Below, in pieces: positions 7,962 through 16,844 of a stretch of DNA of 64,000 nucleotides. Source of the stretch: an uncultured Bacteroidales bacterium (GTDB taxonomy: Bacteria > Bacteroidota > Bacteroidia > Bacteroidales > SZUA-534); the NCBI GenBank assembly GCA_902790595.1, contig CADASL010000011.1, positions 141,255 to 205,254 on the forward strand. Reading direction: 5' to 3'. A model generated the notes under the pieces. That model saw only the letters and a program-made list of their open reading frames with translations, did no database searches and was not told where the DNA came from. The number at the start of each line of letters is the position of its first letter. Position 1 is the stretch's first letter. The position numbers and the translations under genes were made by a program.

Positions 7962-8729
7962 ATGAAAAGCAAACTTGTTTCTACATTATTGATTTTAAGT
8001 GTGATTATAACAAACCACACCGTAATAGCGCAAAATCAGGATTCATTAATAATTCAAAAAGCCGACGAATTGATGAATTTGCTGACCACAAAAATAAATA
8101 AGGGGGATTCTGATGTTGCCTGGTTTAAAGATTGTCATTCCGATATTTTCTCGGTTTTAAAAAACCTTGAATTGCCGCCAAAGCACAAATTAAACATTGA
8201 TTTACCAAATACGGAAGGTTTGGGCGACGTCTCACATATATGGGTTGCCGATGATAATGGGAAAAGAGATGACAACTATTTAAAATATGTAAAACTCAAG
8301 AGCATAACAGAAGAAAACTGTTGGGAATGGTTCTTGATATACTATATGAAAAATATGCTGCCTGGGTTTTGGCACGGCGGATATAAAATTAATGATTTGC
8401 TTTATTCTGAGAAACAATGGGACATTACGCTTGATAACTTGAAATTATCTGTTATTCCTGATAGCATATATGAAAATTTAGAAGAAATAGAATTGGGCAA
8501 AATTTCCGAAACAGAATACAATCAAATTAAAAAGACAAGAATAACGCCTGCGCGAGTGATACTAAATGATGCGAGAAATAAAGCCGAAGTGTTTTTCTAT
8601 GATTGGAATGATTGGAAAGGGTTGATATACAATCAATACGATTTGAAGATTAATGATGATAATACAGTTGAAGTATCCAATATCACAAGAGAAACAATTG
8701 TTGAATATGATTGCGGAATACTATATTAA
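7962..8729 (+). CDS. AT-rich secreted hypothetical protein, 255 aa
   Basis: No family recognised. Residues 1-24 form a signal peptide (VSTLLILSVIITNHTVIA-Q). The mature protein is acidic and rich in Asn, Ile, Lys and Trp, with features such as GLGDVSHIWVADDNGKRD and WEWFLIYYMKNMLPGFWHGGYK. It is clearly richer in A+T than its neighbours, with many AAA, AAT and ATA codons, which points to recent acquisition. It stands alone between nfo and the SixA-like gene. A weak TATCTTTA box occurs at 7932-7939. It could be a secreted enzyme or immunity-type orphan, but nothing in the sequence decides this. Confidence 0.75.
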   Translation: MKSKLVSTLLILSVIITNHTVIAQNQDSLIIQKADELMNLLTTKINKGDSDVAWFKDCHSDIFSVLKNLELPPKHKLNIDLPNTEGLGDVSHIWVADDNGKRDDNYLKYVKLKSITEENCWEWFLIYYMKNMLPGFWHGGYKINDLLYSEKQWDITLDNLKLSVIPDSIYENLEEIELGKISETEYNQIKKTRITPARVILNDARNKAEVFFYDWNDWKGLIYNQYDLKINDDNTVEVSNITRETIVEYDCGILY

Positions 8730-8852
8730 TACGTTGCATTAAGAAATATCACTATTGAGTTTATCTTTCATTATAAACTGTGTCGTCAGTGTTGTCTGTG
8801 CGAAAAAATACCACATCATTCTGTTGTTATTTTCCGCTATCTTCGCACCGTT

Positions 8853-9344
8853 ATGAGCAAATCGATAGCAATAATGCGGCACGCACTGACCGAAAACGGC
8901 TGGCAGAAGCCCGACGCCGACCGCTGCATCCTGCCCGACGGCGAAGCGCAGACCGCCAATGTGGCGCTGAAGATGGCCGCCGCCGGCATTGCGCCCGATG
9001 CTGTCTGGGCGAGTCCGGCGCAACGTGCTATGCAGACGGCCGAGATTGTCGCGCGGCAATTGTGCCCCAATGTTGAAATTGAGATTGTCAGGCCGCTCTA
9101 TGGCGATGACGAATATCAGGTGACCGACCTTATCGAGATTTGCCCAGACACAATCAACAGCTTGCTGATTGTCGGGCACAACCCGCTGGTTTCGAGGCTT
9201 GTAAGCCGATTGTCGGGCAGCGACGGGTTCGGCTGGTTCGCCACTTCGGAAGTGGTCTGGCTTGAGTTCGACACCGAATCGTGGGCCAATATCGCGAAAG
9301 CGCCCATCACGGGCAGAATAAAAATATCACCATTAAGAAATTGA
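8853..9344 (+). CDS. sixA: SixA-type phosphohistidine phosphatase (histidine phosphatase superfamily)
   Basis: A 163-aa single-domain member of the histidine phosphatase superfamily. The catalytic MRHA motif is near the N-terminus (His10), with D/E-rich context and the second histidine in LLIVGHNPLV. It has the SixA-like order LPDGEAQTANVALKMAAAGIAPDAVWASPAQRAMQTAEIV. The family removes phosphate from histidine-phosphorylated proteins (in E. coli, on phosphotransfer proteins). It is cytoplasmic and monocistronic, and its substrate here is unknown. The gene symbol rests on family resemblance. Confidence 0.82.
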   Translation: MSKSIAIMRHALTENGWQKPDADRCILPDGEAQTANVALKMAAAGIAPDAVWASPAQRAMQTAEIVARQLCPNVEIEIVRPLYGDDEYQVTDLIEICPDTINSLLIVGHNPLVSRLVSRLSGSDGFGWFATSEVVWLEFDTESWANIAKAPITGRIKISPLRN

Positions 9345-9390
9345 CAAACAATTAGATACAAGAAAGATTAAAATATTTTCGTCGCTGAGG

Positions 9391-9420
9391 TGCAACTTTT
9401 TCGCAAATCGGCATCAATAG
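9391..9420 (+). promoter_or_regulatory. Possible ECF-type promoter of the sigma factor gene
   Basis: TGCAACTTTTTCGCAAA at 9391-9407, followed by CGGCATCA, resembles autoregulated ECF promoters of Bacteroidota (AACTTTT-like -35). The 15-mer CAACTTTTTCGCAAA recurs upstream of the M13 peptidase gene (13794-13808, minus strand). Confidence 0.45.
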
Positions 9421-9438
9421 GTAAAACGCGTTTTGAAA

Positions 9439-10461
9439 ATGGACTTTACAACTGACTTTTGGACCAAGGCCTACAACCGCAACATCAGCAAGCTGACGGG
9501 CGCGTGCTATCGCTACGTGGCCGACCGCCAGCTGGCCGAGGACCTTGCCCACGACGCCTTTATGGCTGCGATGGAAAAATCGGACTCGTTCCGCGGCACC
9601 GGACAGTTCGACGCCTGGCTGCGACGCATTGCGGTGAACACCGCCCTGCAGCACTTGCGAACTCAGGCCGCACAGCAACTTTACGAAAACATTTTAATCG
9701 ACGATGGAATGGACCGCAACGACAACTTGAACATAATTGCGCAGGCCGACTTCTCACAAGAGGAACTGCTTGCCGCCGTCAACCAGCTGCCTGAGCACCA
9801 CAGGCTGGTGTTCAATATGTATGTGATTGACGGATATACGCACGCGCAGATTGCTGAAGAGCTGAATATCAGTGAGAACACATCGAAATCGCATCTGATG
9901 CGGGCTCGGAAACGCCTTCAGGAAATTCTGACCGAGAAGGCGCAGTCGAAGCGCCGCCGCCGCGCCTGGCTGCTGTTCTTCATTCCGCACCGCGAGGGCT
10001 TTGTCGATAAGCTTTATCAGCACAGTTTCAGCAACTTCGGACTGGCACCGGCCGCGCCGGCCGCATCACACGCCATCAATTTTGGCGCCGCTGCGGGGCA
10101 CGTCACTGTGAGCTCAACGGCCGCTGTCACAACCGGCATTGCCACTGCCACGGTGGCAGCAGGCGTGGGTGTGGGTGCGGTTGTGATGAACACCGATAGC
10201 GAACCCGTTCAGGAACCCGAACCGATTATAATTGCGGCCGATAGTACTGTTATTCAGACTGATACAATCGTTGACGAGTTTCCGGCTGACACGCTCAATC
10301 TGGCCGACACGCTGGCAAATCTGCCGCCCGAACCTGTGCCAAAGGCCGTCAAGACGAAACCGAAGGATGAGAAGAAAACCGTGGTTGTCAAAAAGAAAAT
10401 CATCCGTCACCGCAAGGTTGTGGTGACCGACACCGTGAGCACATCAACCACCAATCAGTAA
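9439..10461 (+). CDS. ECF sigma factor with C-terminal membrane-anchor-like extension
   Basis: A 340-aa protein. Residues about 10-76 are sigma-70 region 2 (AYNRNISKLTGACYRYVADRQ, LAEDLAHDAFMAAM, FDAWLRRIAVNTALQHLR). Residues about 110-165 are region 4 with the helix-turn-helix HAQIAEELNISENTSKSHLMRARKRL. Unlike normal ECF factors of about 170-200 aa, it continues with an Ala/Val/Gly/Thr hydrophobic stretch (about 223-250) and then a Pro/Glu/Asp-rich and Lys-rich tail of about 90 residues. A single membrane pass with the tail outside is inferred. The start is ATG 9439, with a TTG two codons earlier as an alternative. No anti-sigma gene follows; the next gene, a barrel-like protein, begins 3 nt later. 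Confidence 0.88.
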   Translation: MDFTTDFWTKAYNRNISKLTGACYRYVADRQLAEDLAHDAFMAAMEKSDSFRGTGQFDAWLRRIAVNTALQHLRTQAAQQLYENILIDDGMDRNDNLNIIAQADFSQEELLAAVNQLPEHHRLVFNMYVIDGYTHAQIAEELNISENTSKSHLMRARKRLQEILTEKAQSKRRRRAWLLFFIPHREGFVDKLYQHSFSNFGLAPAAPAASHAINFGAAAGHVTVSSTAAVTTGIATATVAAGVGVGAVVMNTDSEPVQEPEPIIIAADSTVIQTDTIVDEFPADTLNLADTLANLPPEPVPKAVKTKPKDEKKTVVVKKKIIRHRKVVVTDTVSTSTTNQ

Positions 10462-10464
10462 TAT

Positions 10465-11523
10465 ATGAAATCGCTGCTAACCATTCTTTTAGCTATTGCA
10501 GGCTGCCTGTTGTCGGGCGGTCTTTTCGCGCAAGATACAGTTTACATTTACGAGGAAGTAATTGTGTACGACACTGTGTATGAGTACATTGAGAAGCGCG
10601 TCAACCCGTTTGAAGACACCAAGGCAATGCGAATTATTCAGGTTGACACGCTCACCAACACATCGAACCTGCTGATTATCGGCAACGGCAAAACCACAAC
10701 CATTCCTATCGACAATGTGGTTATCGGTGAAGATGTTAAGAAAAACGACAGCACAAACAATGTGGGCTTTTGGAATCTTATGGCTTTTGCCGTTAAAAAT
10801 ATGCTCATCGACAAAAGCACGCTCGATATGTTTTTGGGTGCCGGCGCGTGGACAAGCATTTGCAGCCCGATAGTGGTTGAAGACCATTTGGCGTGGAATC
10901 CGGGCGGAAACGCCACTGTCAACTTCGGTGTGAATTACGAGACACAATTCATCAGCCGGTTCACCTTGGGTACGGGTGCCGCCATTCATTTTCTGTTTGA
11001 AAACGAAGGACTTAAAGGCAAATTCAATTGTAACTATCCCGACTGCGGCTTTTGCTCTGGCGACACAAAATACACTATAAGCATCGCCACCTTTAACATC
11101 GAAAAAGGCGAAAAAGGGCACGGCGAAGGCCTTGATATGCATTGGAATGAGGACGAGAGCACCGGGCAATACGAGGATTCGGTTGGTTTGGTGGAATCGA
11201 CAACCAACTACGTGATGTTTGCTGTGCCGGCGCGCTTAGGCTTCAGAATAGGCAGATTCAACCCTTATATCGGCGCTGAATACAACATCCGGATGGCGAT
11301 GAACAACGATTTGAAAGACCTACACTCGCTAGGCATCATCACGGGTATGCGCATCGATTTGAGCAAGCATTTTGCCGTGTCGAACAACTTCTACATCCCA
11401 ATTACCAAGGATATGACGCACCGCGGCACGCTCTACAGCCGCGCCGACGGCAGCCGCATCCGCAGCGACAATTACACTTGGCGCACCTTCCGAATAGAAT
11501 TGGCAGGACATTTCAAGTTTTAG
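10465..11523 (+). CDS. Secreted, barrel-like outer-membrane protein co-transcribed with the ECF sigma factor
   Basis: A 352-aa protein with a signal peptide (residues 1-22, LLSGGLFA-Q) and no family I can name. After a tyrosine/valine-rich strand region (YIYEEVIVYDTVYEY), the C-terminal 240 residues show alternating hydrophobic strands, glycine/aromatic pairs (FLGAGAW, LGFRIGRFNPYIGAEYNI) and a terminal aromatic strand ending in GHFKF. These are signs of an outer-membrane beta barrel. Four cysteines cluster in CNYPDCGFCSG. It lies 3 nt behind the sigma gene, so they form one operon. An envelope sensor or client of the sigma factor is a reasonable inference. Confidence 0.78.
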   Translation: MKSLLTILLAIAGCLLSGGLFAQDTVYIYEEVIVYDTVYEYIEKRVNPFEDTKAMRIIQVDTLTNTSNLLIIGNGKTTTIPIDNVVIGEDVKKNDSTNNVGFWNLMAFAVKNMLIDKSTLDMFLGAGAWTSICSPIVVEDHLAWNPGGNATVNFGVNYETQFISRFTLGTGAAIHFLFENEGLKGKFNCNYPDCGFCSGDTKYTISIATFNIEKGEKGHGEGLDMHWNEDESTGQYEDSVGLVESTTNYVMFAVPARLGFRIGRFNPYIGAEYNIRMAMNNDLKDLHSLGIITGMRIDLSKHFAVSNNFYIPITKDMTHRGTLYSRADGSRIRSDNYTWRTFRIELAGHFKF

Positions 11524-11541
11524 CCGATAATCTCAAGACAT

Positions 11542-11578
11542 AACAAAAAAGCACCGGATTTTTCGGTGCTTTTTTGTT
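11542..11578 (+). terminator. Bidirectional terminator after the sigma operon
   Basis: AACAAAAAAGCACCG pairs with CGGTGCTTTTTTGTT around a short loop, 20 nt past the stop. The A/T arms make it work in both directions, although the M13 peptidase ends about 106 nt further on. Confidence 0.88.
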
Positions 11579-11635
11579 GTATTGTTTAAAGTTTAACAGG
11601 TTGAAACGAAACCTTACTCTTAATTCACTCCTTCA

Positions 11636-11653
11636 TCCCGATAGCTATCGGGA
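11636..11653. repeat. 18-bp perfect palindrome, dispersed Bacteroidota repeat
   Basis: TCCCGATAGCTATCGGGA is its own reverse complement. This palindrome type is frequent between genes in Bacteroidota. It is flanked here by CT-rich sequence (CTTCTCTCCTTCAATCC-like direct repeats) between convergent genes. Confidence 0.7.
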
Positions 11654-11683
11654 CTTCTCTCCTTCAATCCTTCTCTCCTTCAA

Positions 11684-13714
11684 TCACCAAATGTCAACGC
11701 GCTCGTTTTCAGGCACAAACATCTTGTCGCCTTCCTTCACGTCGAAGGCTTCGTACCACGCATTGATGTGCGGCAGAGTGCCGTTCACGCGCCAGCGCCC
11801 GAGTGAGTGCGGGTCGCTCTTGGTGCGCACGCGGATTTCTTCGTCGCGGATGTTGTTGGCCCAGACATTGGCATAGGCCAGGAAGAATCGCTGCTGCGGG
11901 GTGAATCCGTCTTTGACAGGCAGCGGCGCGTCTTTTGTAGCGTTCAAAAATGCCTGATAGGCAACCTGCAGACCGCCGTGGTCGGCCAGATTCTCGCCCA
12001 AAGTTAGCTCGCCGTTGGCTTTCAGGCCGTCGAGCACTTCAATGTTGTTGAAGAACTCAACCAAAGGTGTTACGTGCGCTTCAAACTTCTCGGCATCGCC
12101 TTTGACCCACCATTCGTGCATATTACCGTCTTTATCGAATTTGCGGCCGTCGTCGTCAAAACCGTGAGTCATTTCGTGGCCGATAACCACGCCGATGGCG
12201 CCGTAGTTGAAGGCATCGTCGGCCTGCATATCGAAGAACGGATATTGCAGAATGCCAGCCGGGAAGGTAATCTCGTTGGTCGACGGGTTGTAGTAGGCGT
12301 TCACGGTTTGCGGTGTCATACCCCACTCATCGCGGTCAACCGGCTGTTTGTAGTGCTTTTTTATCCAATACTGATTCTCGCAGATATTGATGGTCATAAT
12401 GTTCTCCCACAGCGATTTATCCGCATTAATATCGAGGTGCGAGTAGTCGCGCCACTTGTCGGGATAGCCGATTTTCACGTAATACGTGCCAAGTTTTTCG
12501 ACAGCTGTTGCCTTGGTTGAGTCGCTCATCCACGTTTGAGCCATAATGCGCTCACGCAGAGCGTCTTTCAGGTTGTTCACCAGTTTCAGCATACGCTCCT
12601 TGTGCGATGCCGGGAAATATTTCTCAACATAGAGCTGCCCCACAGCCTCGCCCAAAGAACTGCTGCACAGGCGAACGGCGCGCTTCCAGCGCGGCGATTC
12701 CTCAAGTACTCCGCTCATCACCTTCTCGTAAAAGTTGAACGATTCAATGCGGAATTCGTCAGACAGATAGTTGTCGGCCGCGTCAATGTACCGCCATTCA
12801 AGATATGCTTTCTGCGCTTCAAGACTCTCCTCGGCAACCAGTTTGTTCAGCTCGGCAATATAGTCGGGCTGGCACAAATTGACATATTCCATATCGTTGA
12901 TACCCATTTCGTTACACCAAGCATCGAATTTCAGATTAGGATATTTTTTGCACAAATCGGCATAATCGGTGCGATTGTAGTTGGCCTCGGTGTCGCGCAG
13001 CTCGGTGCTGCTTTTCGAGGCCTTCGCCATACGGGTTTCGATGCGCAGAACATCTTCCATCATACGGTTTGCCGTGGCAGGGTCGTACCCAACCATCTCA
13101 AACACCTTTGCCACGTGCTCGCGGAATTTGTTGCGAATATTGACCGTATTCTCATCAGTATCAATATAATACTCGCGCTCATCGAGCGACAGGCTGCCTT
13201 GCCAAACGTAGGTAATGTAGTTGCGGCTGTCCTTGGGGTCGATTTCGAGGAAAAAGCCGAGGTATCCGTTGACACCCTTATTGTCCAGCTTCACCATCAT
13301 CGGAATCACCTCGTCGAGGCTGCTGATGGCGCGAATTTTCTGCAAATCGGCCTCCAGAGGCTTATAGCCTTCAGCGTTAAGCCTGGCGGTGTCCATAACC
13401 TGATTGTAGAGTGTGGCAATCTTGTAAGCCACAGTTCCCGGCTTCTGCGGACTTTTAGTCAGATTGGTCAGCAATTCGTTAAGCTGCTGACGTGTGTCGT
13501 CGGCAACCTTGTCGAAAGAGCCGAACCGCGAAAATTCGTCGGGAAGCGGGTTGTTTTTCATCCATCCGCCGCAGGCGAACTGATAAAAATCGTCGGCGGG
13601 GCGCACTGTTGTGTCGAGATTTTCTGTGCGGATGCCTGAATTCTGGCTTTGGCCGCACGACATTACTGTAGCTACTATTGGCATTAGTAAAAGCGTTTTA
13701 AAATATCTATTCAT
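11684..13714 (-). CDS. pepO: M13 family zinc metallopeptidase (neprilysin/PepO-like) lipoprotein
   Basis: A 676-aa metallopeptidase with a lipobox-type signal (VATVMSC, cysteine at about residue 20). The M13 hallmarks are all present: NAYYNPSTNEITFPAGILQ, the zinc motif HEMTH in VIGHEMTHGFDDDG, the third ligand in GENLADHGG, and the C-terminal RVNGTLPHINAWYEAF. It degrades oligopeptides outside the cytoplasm, and the protein is expected to be membrane-anchored in the envelope. It is monocistronic. Upstream it carries a TATGTTTG box at 13759-13766 and the 15-mer also found in front of the ECF sigma gene, suggesting stress-type control. Confidence 0.93.
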   Translation of the reverse strand: MNRYFKTLLLMPIVATVMSCGQSQNSGIRTENLDTTVRPADDFYQFACGGWMKNNPLPDEFSRFGSFDKVADDTRQQLNELLTNLTKSPQKPGTVAYKIATLYNQVMDTARLNAEGYKPLEADLQKIRAISSLDEVIPMMVKLDNKGVNGYLGFFLEIDPKDSRNYITYVWQGSLSLDEREYYIDTDENTVNIRNKFREHVAKVFEMVGYDPATANRMMEDVLRIETRMAKASKSSTELRDTEANYNRTDYADLCKKYPNLKFDAWCNEMGINDMEYVNLCQPDYIAELNKLVAEESLEAQKAYLEWRYIDAADNYLSDEFRIESFNFYEKVMSGVLEESPRWKRAVRLCSSSLGEAVGQLYVEKYFPASHKERMLKLVNNLKDALRERIMAQTWMSDSTKATAVEKLGTYYVKIGYPDKWRDYSHLDINADKSLWENIMTINICENQYWIKKHYKQPVDRDEWGMTPQTVNAYYNPSTNEITFPAGILQYPFFDMQADDAFNYGAIGVVIGHEMTHGFDDDGRKFDKDGNMHEWWVKGDAEKFEAHVTPLVEFFNNIEVLDGLKANGELTLGENLADHGGLQVAYQAFLNATKDAPLPVKDGFTPQQRFFLAYANVWANNIRDEEIRVRTKSDPHSLGRWRVNGTLPHINAWYEAFDVKEGDKMFVPENERVDIW

Positions 13715-13793
13715 AGCGCAAAAAAATGGTTTTTAGTCTACTTTTTAGTTGCAGGCTACAAACATACACAATTATAAATAGCTGAGGCTTTTT

Positions 13794-13808
13794 TTTGCGA
13801 AAAAGTTG
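13794..13808 (-). promoter_or_regulatory. Copy of the ECF-type promoter word upstream of pepO
   Basis: Read on the minus strand: CAACTTTTTCGCAAA, identical to 9393-9407 in front of the ECF sigma gene, followed by AAAAAGCCTCAGC. It lies about 80 nt upstream of the pepO start. Confidence 0.4.
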
Positions 13809-13878
13809 GGCATCGGGGAACCGAAAAATAAAAAGTAAAAAATACTTTTTCAACTCGTTTTCGTTAGCGATATTTGTG

Positions 13879-13886
13879 TAATTTTG
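13879..13886 (+). promoter_or_regulatory. -7 box of the uronate/L-galactose operon
   Basis: TAATTTTG fits TAnnTTTG, 26 nt before the uxaB ATG. At the -33 distance there is TTTT (13858-13861) rather than TTTG. Confidence 0.5.
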
Positions 13887-13911
13887 AATAAACGCATAAT
13901 TGGAAAACGAT

Positions 13912-15351
13912 ATGAAACAACTCAATAGAAACACAGTTGCGGCCAAAACCTACACCGAGAAGGTGATTCAGTTTGGCGAAGGAAATTTTTTGCGCGCTTT
14001 CGCGGATTGGATAATCTGGCGAACTAATCAGGAGACCGATTTCAACGCGTCGGTTGTGGTGGTGCAGCCGCGGGCGGGCGGCAAAGTGGCGATGCTCAAC
14101 GCTCAAGACGGACTTTATCACCTTAACCTTCAAGGACTTGACAGCGGCAAAACGGTCGATAGCATTGATTTGATTGACGTTGTTAGCCGCGGCATTGACC
14201 CGTACAAAGATTTCGACGCCTACCTGCGCCTGGCCGAGCAGCCCGAGATGCGGTTCATAGTCTCGAACACCACCGAAGCGGGCATTGCCTTCGACCCCGC
14301 GTGCAAGTTCACCGACAAGCCTGCGCTCTCGTTCCCTAGCAAACTGGTGCAGTTGCTCTACCACCGCTTCGAGCATTTCAAAGGCGATGTCTCGAAGGGC
14401 TTCATTATTCTGCCGTGCGAACTTATTTTTCATAACGGCAAACACCTGAAAGAGTGTATTTTGCAATATATCGACCATTGGAATCTTGGCAACGGGTTCA
14501 AAACGTGGTTCGAGACGGCGTGCGCGGTTTACAGTACGCTTGTCGACCGCATTGTGCCTGGCTATCCGAAAGACAACGCCGACGCGATTAAGGAACGTAT
14601 CGGTTTTGATGACAATCAGTTGGTTGTGGGCGAAGTTTTCCACCTGTGGGTGATTGAAGCGCCTGAATCGCTTTCGCGAGAGTTCCCTGCCGACAAAGCG
14701 GGGCTGAACGTGCGTTTTGTGCCGTCGGAAGCGCCGTACCACGAGCGCAAGGTGACGCTCTTGAACGGTCCGCACACGGTTTTGTCGCCTGTCGGTTACC
14801 TTTCGGGGCTCAACACCGTGCGCGAGTGCTGCACCGACGAACTGATTGGCCAATTTGTTGACCGCGTGATGTTTAGCGAACTTATGCCCACTCTGAACCT
14901 GCCCGAAGACGAGTTGCGGCAGTTTGCGCTGGCCGTGAAGGACCGCTTCAACAATCCGTTTGTAAAACATTATGTTACAAGCATTATGCTCAACTCGTTC
15001 CCGAAATTCAAGACGCGCGACCTGCCTGGCCTGAAAACCTATCTTGAGCGCAAAGGCGAGTTGCCGAAATGCATTGTGCTTGGTCTGGCGGCCATTTGCA
15101 CCTATTATAAAGGTGGCCGCCGCGGTAACGATGAAATCGTGCCCAACGACGCACCCGAAATTCTCGATTTGCTCAAAACACTTTGGGCAACAGGTAGTTG
15201 CGCCGAAGTTGCGAAGGGCGTTCTGGCCGCAAAAGATTTGATTTGGGGCGAAGATTTGAACTCGATTCCTGGGCTTACCAACTTGTTAACCAACTATTTG
15301 GAACAGATTCAAAAGTCGGGGATGCGCGAAACGGTTAAATCGGTTTTGTAA
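13912..15351 (+). CDS. uxaB: Tagaturonate reductase (altronate oxidoreductase)
   Basis: A 479-aa member of the polyol/mannitol dehydrogenase superfamily that interconverts D-tagaturonate and D-altronate with NAD(H) in the cytoplasm. Seen: the N-terminal nucleotide-binding segment VIQFGEGNFLRAFADW, RFIVSNTTEAGIAF, the catalytic-region lysine/asparagine motif KVTLLNGPHTVLSPVGYLSG and KDRFNNPFVKHYVTSIMLNS. The start is ATG 13912; four more codons from a TTG are open upstream but not needed. It is the first gene of a six-gene rightward operon; altronate dehydratase follows after 2 nt. Adjacency to uxaA supports tagaturonate rather than fructuronate or mannitol as substrate. Confidence 0.92.
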   Translation: MKQLNRNTVAAKTYTEKVIQFGEGNFLRAFADWIIWRTNQETDFNASVVVVQPRAGGKVAMLNAQDGLYHLNLQGLDSGKTVDSIDLIDVVSRGIDPYKDFDAYLRLAEQPEMRFIVSNTTEAGIAFDPACKFTDKPALSFPSKLVQLLYHRFEHFKGDVSKGFIILPCELIFHNGKHLKECILQYIDHWNLGNGFKTWFETACAVYSTLVDRIVPGYPKDNADAIKERIGFDDNQLVVGEVFHLWVIEAPESLSREFPADKAGLNVRFVPSEAPYHERKVTLLNGPHTVLSPVGYLSGLNTVRECCTDELIGQFVDRVMFSELMPTLNLPEDELRQFALAVKDRFNNPFVKHYVTSIMLNSFPKFKTRDLPGLKTYLERKGELPKCIVLGLAAICTYYKGGRRGNDEIVPNDAPEILDLLKTLWATGSCAEVAKGVLAAKDLIWGEDLNSIPGLTNLLTNYLEQIQKSGMRETVKSVL

Positions 15352-15353
15352 TT

Positions 15354-16844
15354 ATGGCACAATATATTCGAATCAATCAGGCTGATAATGTGGCGGTTAC
15401 GCTTGCGCCGCTTAAGGCTGGCACGCCAATCGACATTGACGGCGTTGTCTTGCGCGACGATATTCCCGCAGGCCACAAATTCGCGCTCTGCAATCTCGCT
15501 CAAGGCGAAAACGTTGTGAAATACGGCTTTCCAATCGGGCACGTGACACGCTCGGTCGATGCTGGGTGCCATATCGACCATAACATTTTGAAAACCAATC
15601 TCGAAGGCGTATCGGAATATACTTACACGCCGAATCTTACTGAAATCGAATCTGCCGCTGTAAAGCGCTCATTTAAAGGCTTTAAGCGTGCAAACGGCGA
15701 TGTCGGCATACGGAACCAAATCTGGATAATCCCGACGGTGGGCTGCGTGAACGGAATTGCGCAGAAACTTGCCGAGCGTTTCAGCGCCGAAGTGGCTGGG
15801 CGGATGGGCAGCGTTGACGCAATTGTCGCATTTCCACATAATTACGGCTGTTCGCAACTCGGCGGCGACCACGAGAACACGCGCAAAATCCTGCGCAATA
15901 TGGTGCTGCACCCCAACGCTGGCGGCGTGCTGGTGGTTGGGCTCGGCTGCGAGAACAACCAAATGTCGGCTTTCCGCCCGATGCTCGGCAATATCGACGA
16001 AAGTCGCATAAAAATGTTTGAAGCACAGAAAGTTAGTGGCGATGAAGTGGAATACGGACTCGGGCTTTTGCGCGAGATTTTCGCCGTCTGCTCTAAGGAT
16101 GTGCGCGAAGATGTGCCAATGTCGGAACTGCGTGTGGGCTTGAAATGCGGCGGTTCCGACGGGCTGTCGGGCATTACGGCCAACCCGCTTTTGGGCCTGT
16201 TCAGCGACTGGCTGGTGGCACAAGGCGGAACAACCGTCCTGACCGAAGTGCCCGAGATGTTCGGCGCCGAAACAATCCTGATGAACCGCTGCGAGAGCCG
16301 CGTCGTTTTCGACAAAACGGTTGCTCTCATTAACGATTTTAAAAGTTACTTTATCGCTAATAATCAGCCTGTTTACGAGAATCCATCGCCTGGGAACAAG
16401 GCTGGCGGCATATCGACGCTTGAAGAAAAATCGCTCGGCTGCACGCAGAAATGCGGCAAGAGCACCGTCCGCGACGTGCTGGCCTACGGCGACCGCCTTG
16501 AGCGCCACGGTCTGAACCTTTTGAGCGCCCCTGGCAACGACCTTGTAGCAAGCACCGCGCTGGCCGCAAGTGGCTGTCAATTAGTGCTTTTTACCACTGG
16601 CCGTGGCACACCGTTCGGCACTTTTGCGCCAACGCTGAAAATCTCGACCAACACGCCGCTTTTCGCCAACAAGCCCAACTGGATTGACTTCAACGCGGGC
16701 GTAATTGCTGAAAATGATTCAATTGAGAGCGTGTTGCAGAGTTTTATCGAATTTGTGACGAGCGTGCTCGAAGGCGCACCGACAAATAATGAACGGAACG
16801 GATATCGCGAGTTTGCAATTTTTAAAACTGGGGTGACTTTATAA
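15354..16844 (+). CDS. uxaA: Altronate dehydratase
   Basis: A 496-aa full-length UxaA family enzyme that dehydrates D-altronate to 2-keto-3-deoxygluconate. The N-terminal SAF domain (about 1-80, with GHKFALCNLAQGENVVKYG and the histidines of GCHIDHNI) is joined to the large C-terminal domain containing GIRNQIWIIPTVGCVNGIA, NYGCSQLGGDHE, VVGLGCENNQ, KCGGSDGLSGITANPLLG and the cysteine pair region GCTQKCGKSTV. It sits 2 nt behind uxaB. Its product would go to KDG kinase and the KDPG aldolase seen at the left edge. Confidence 0.93.
   Translation: MAQYIRINQADNVAVTLAPLKAGTPIDIDGVVLRDDIPAGHKFALCNLAQGENVVKYGFPIGHVTRSVDAGCHIDHNILKTNLEGVSEYTYTPNLTEIESAAVKRSFKGFKRANGDVGIRNQIWIIPTVGCVNGIAQKLAERFSAEVAGRMGSVDAIVAFPHNYGCSQLGGDHENTRKILRNMVLHPNAGGVLVVGLGCENNQMSAFRPMLGNIDESRIKMFEAQKVSGDEVEYGLGLLREIFAVCSKDVREDVPMSELRVGLKCGGSDGLSGITANPLLGLFSDWLVAQGGTTVLTEVPEMFGAETILMNRCESRVVFDKTVALINDFKSYFIANNQPVYENPSPGNKAGGISTLEEKSLGCTQKCGKSTVRDVLAYGDRLERHGLNLLSAPGNDLVASTALAASGCQLVLFTTGRGTPFGTFAPTLKISTNTPLFANKPNWIDFNAGVIAENDSIESVLQSFIEFVTSVLEGAPTNNERNGYREFAIFKTGVTL

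Noticed and set aside
12536..13639. Long open frame (367 codons) on the plus strand
   Set aside because: Fully antisense to the intact M13 peptidase gene; composition is what the mirrored codon bias predicts and no family motif is visible.
13864..14970. Minus-strand open frame of 368 codons
   Set aside because: Antisense to uxaB, whose motifs are complete; Arg/Val/His-rich shadow translation without a domain.
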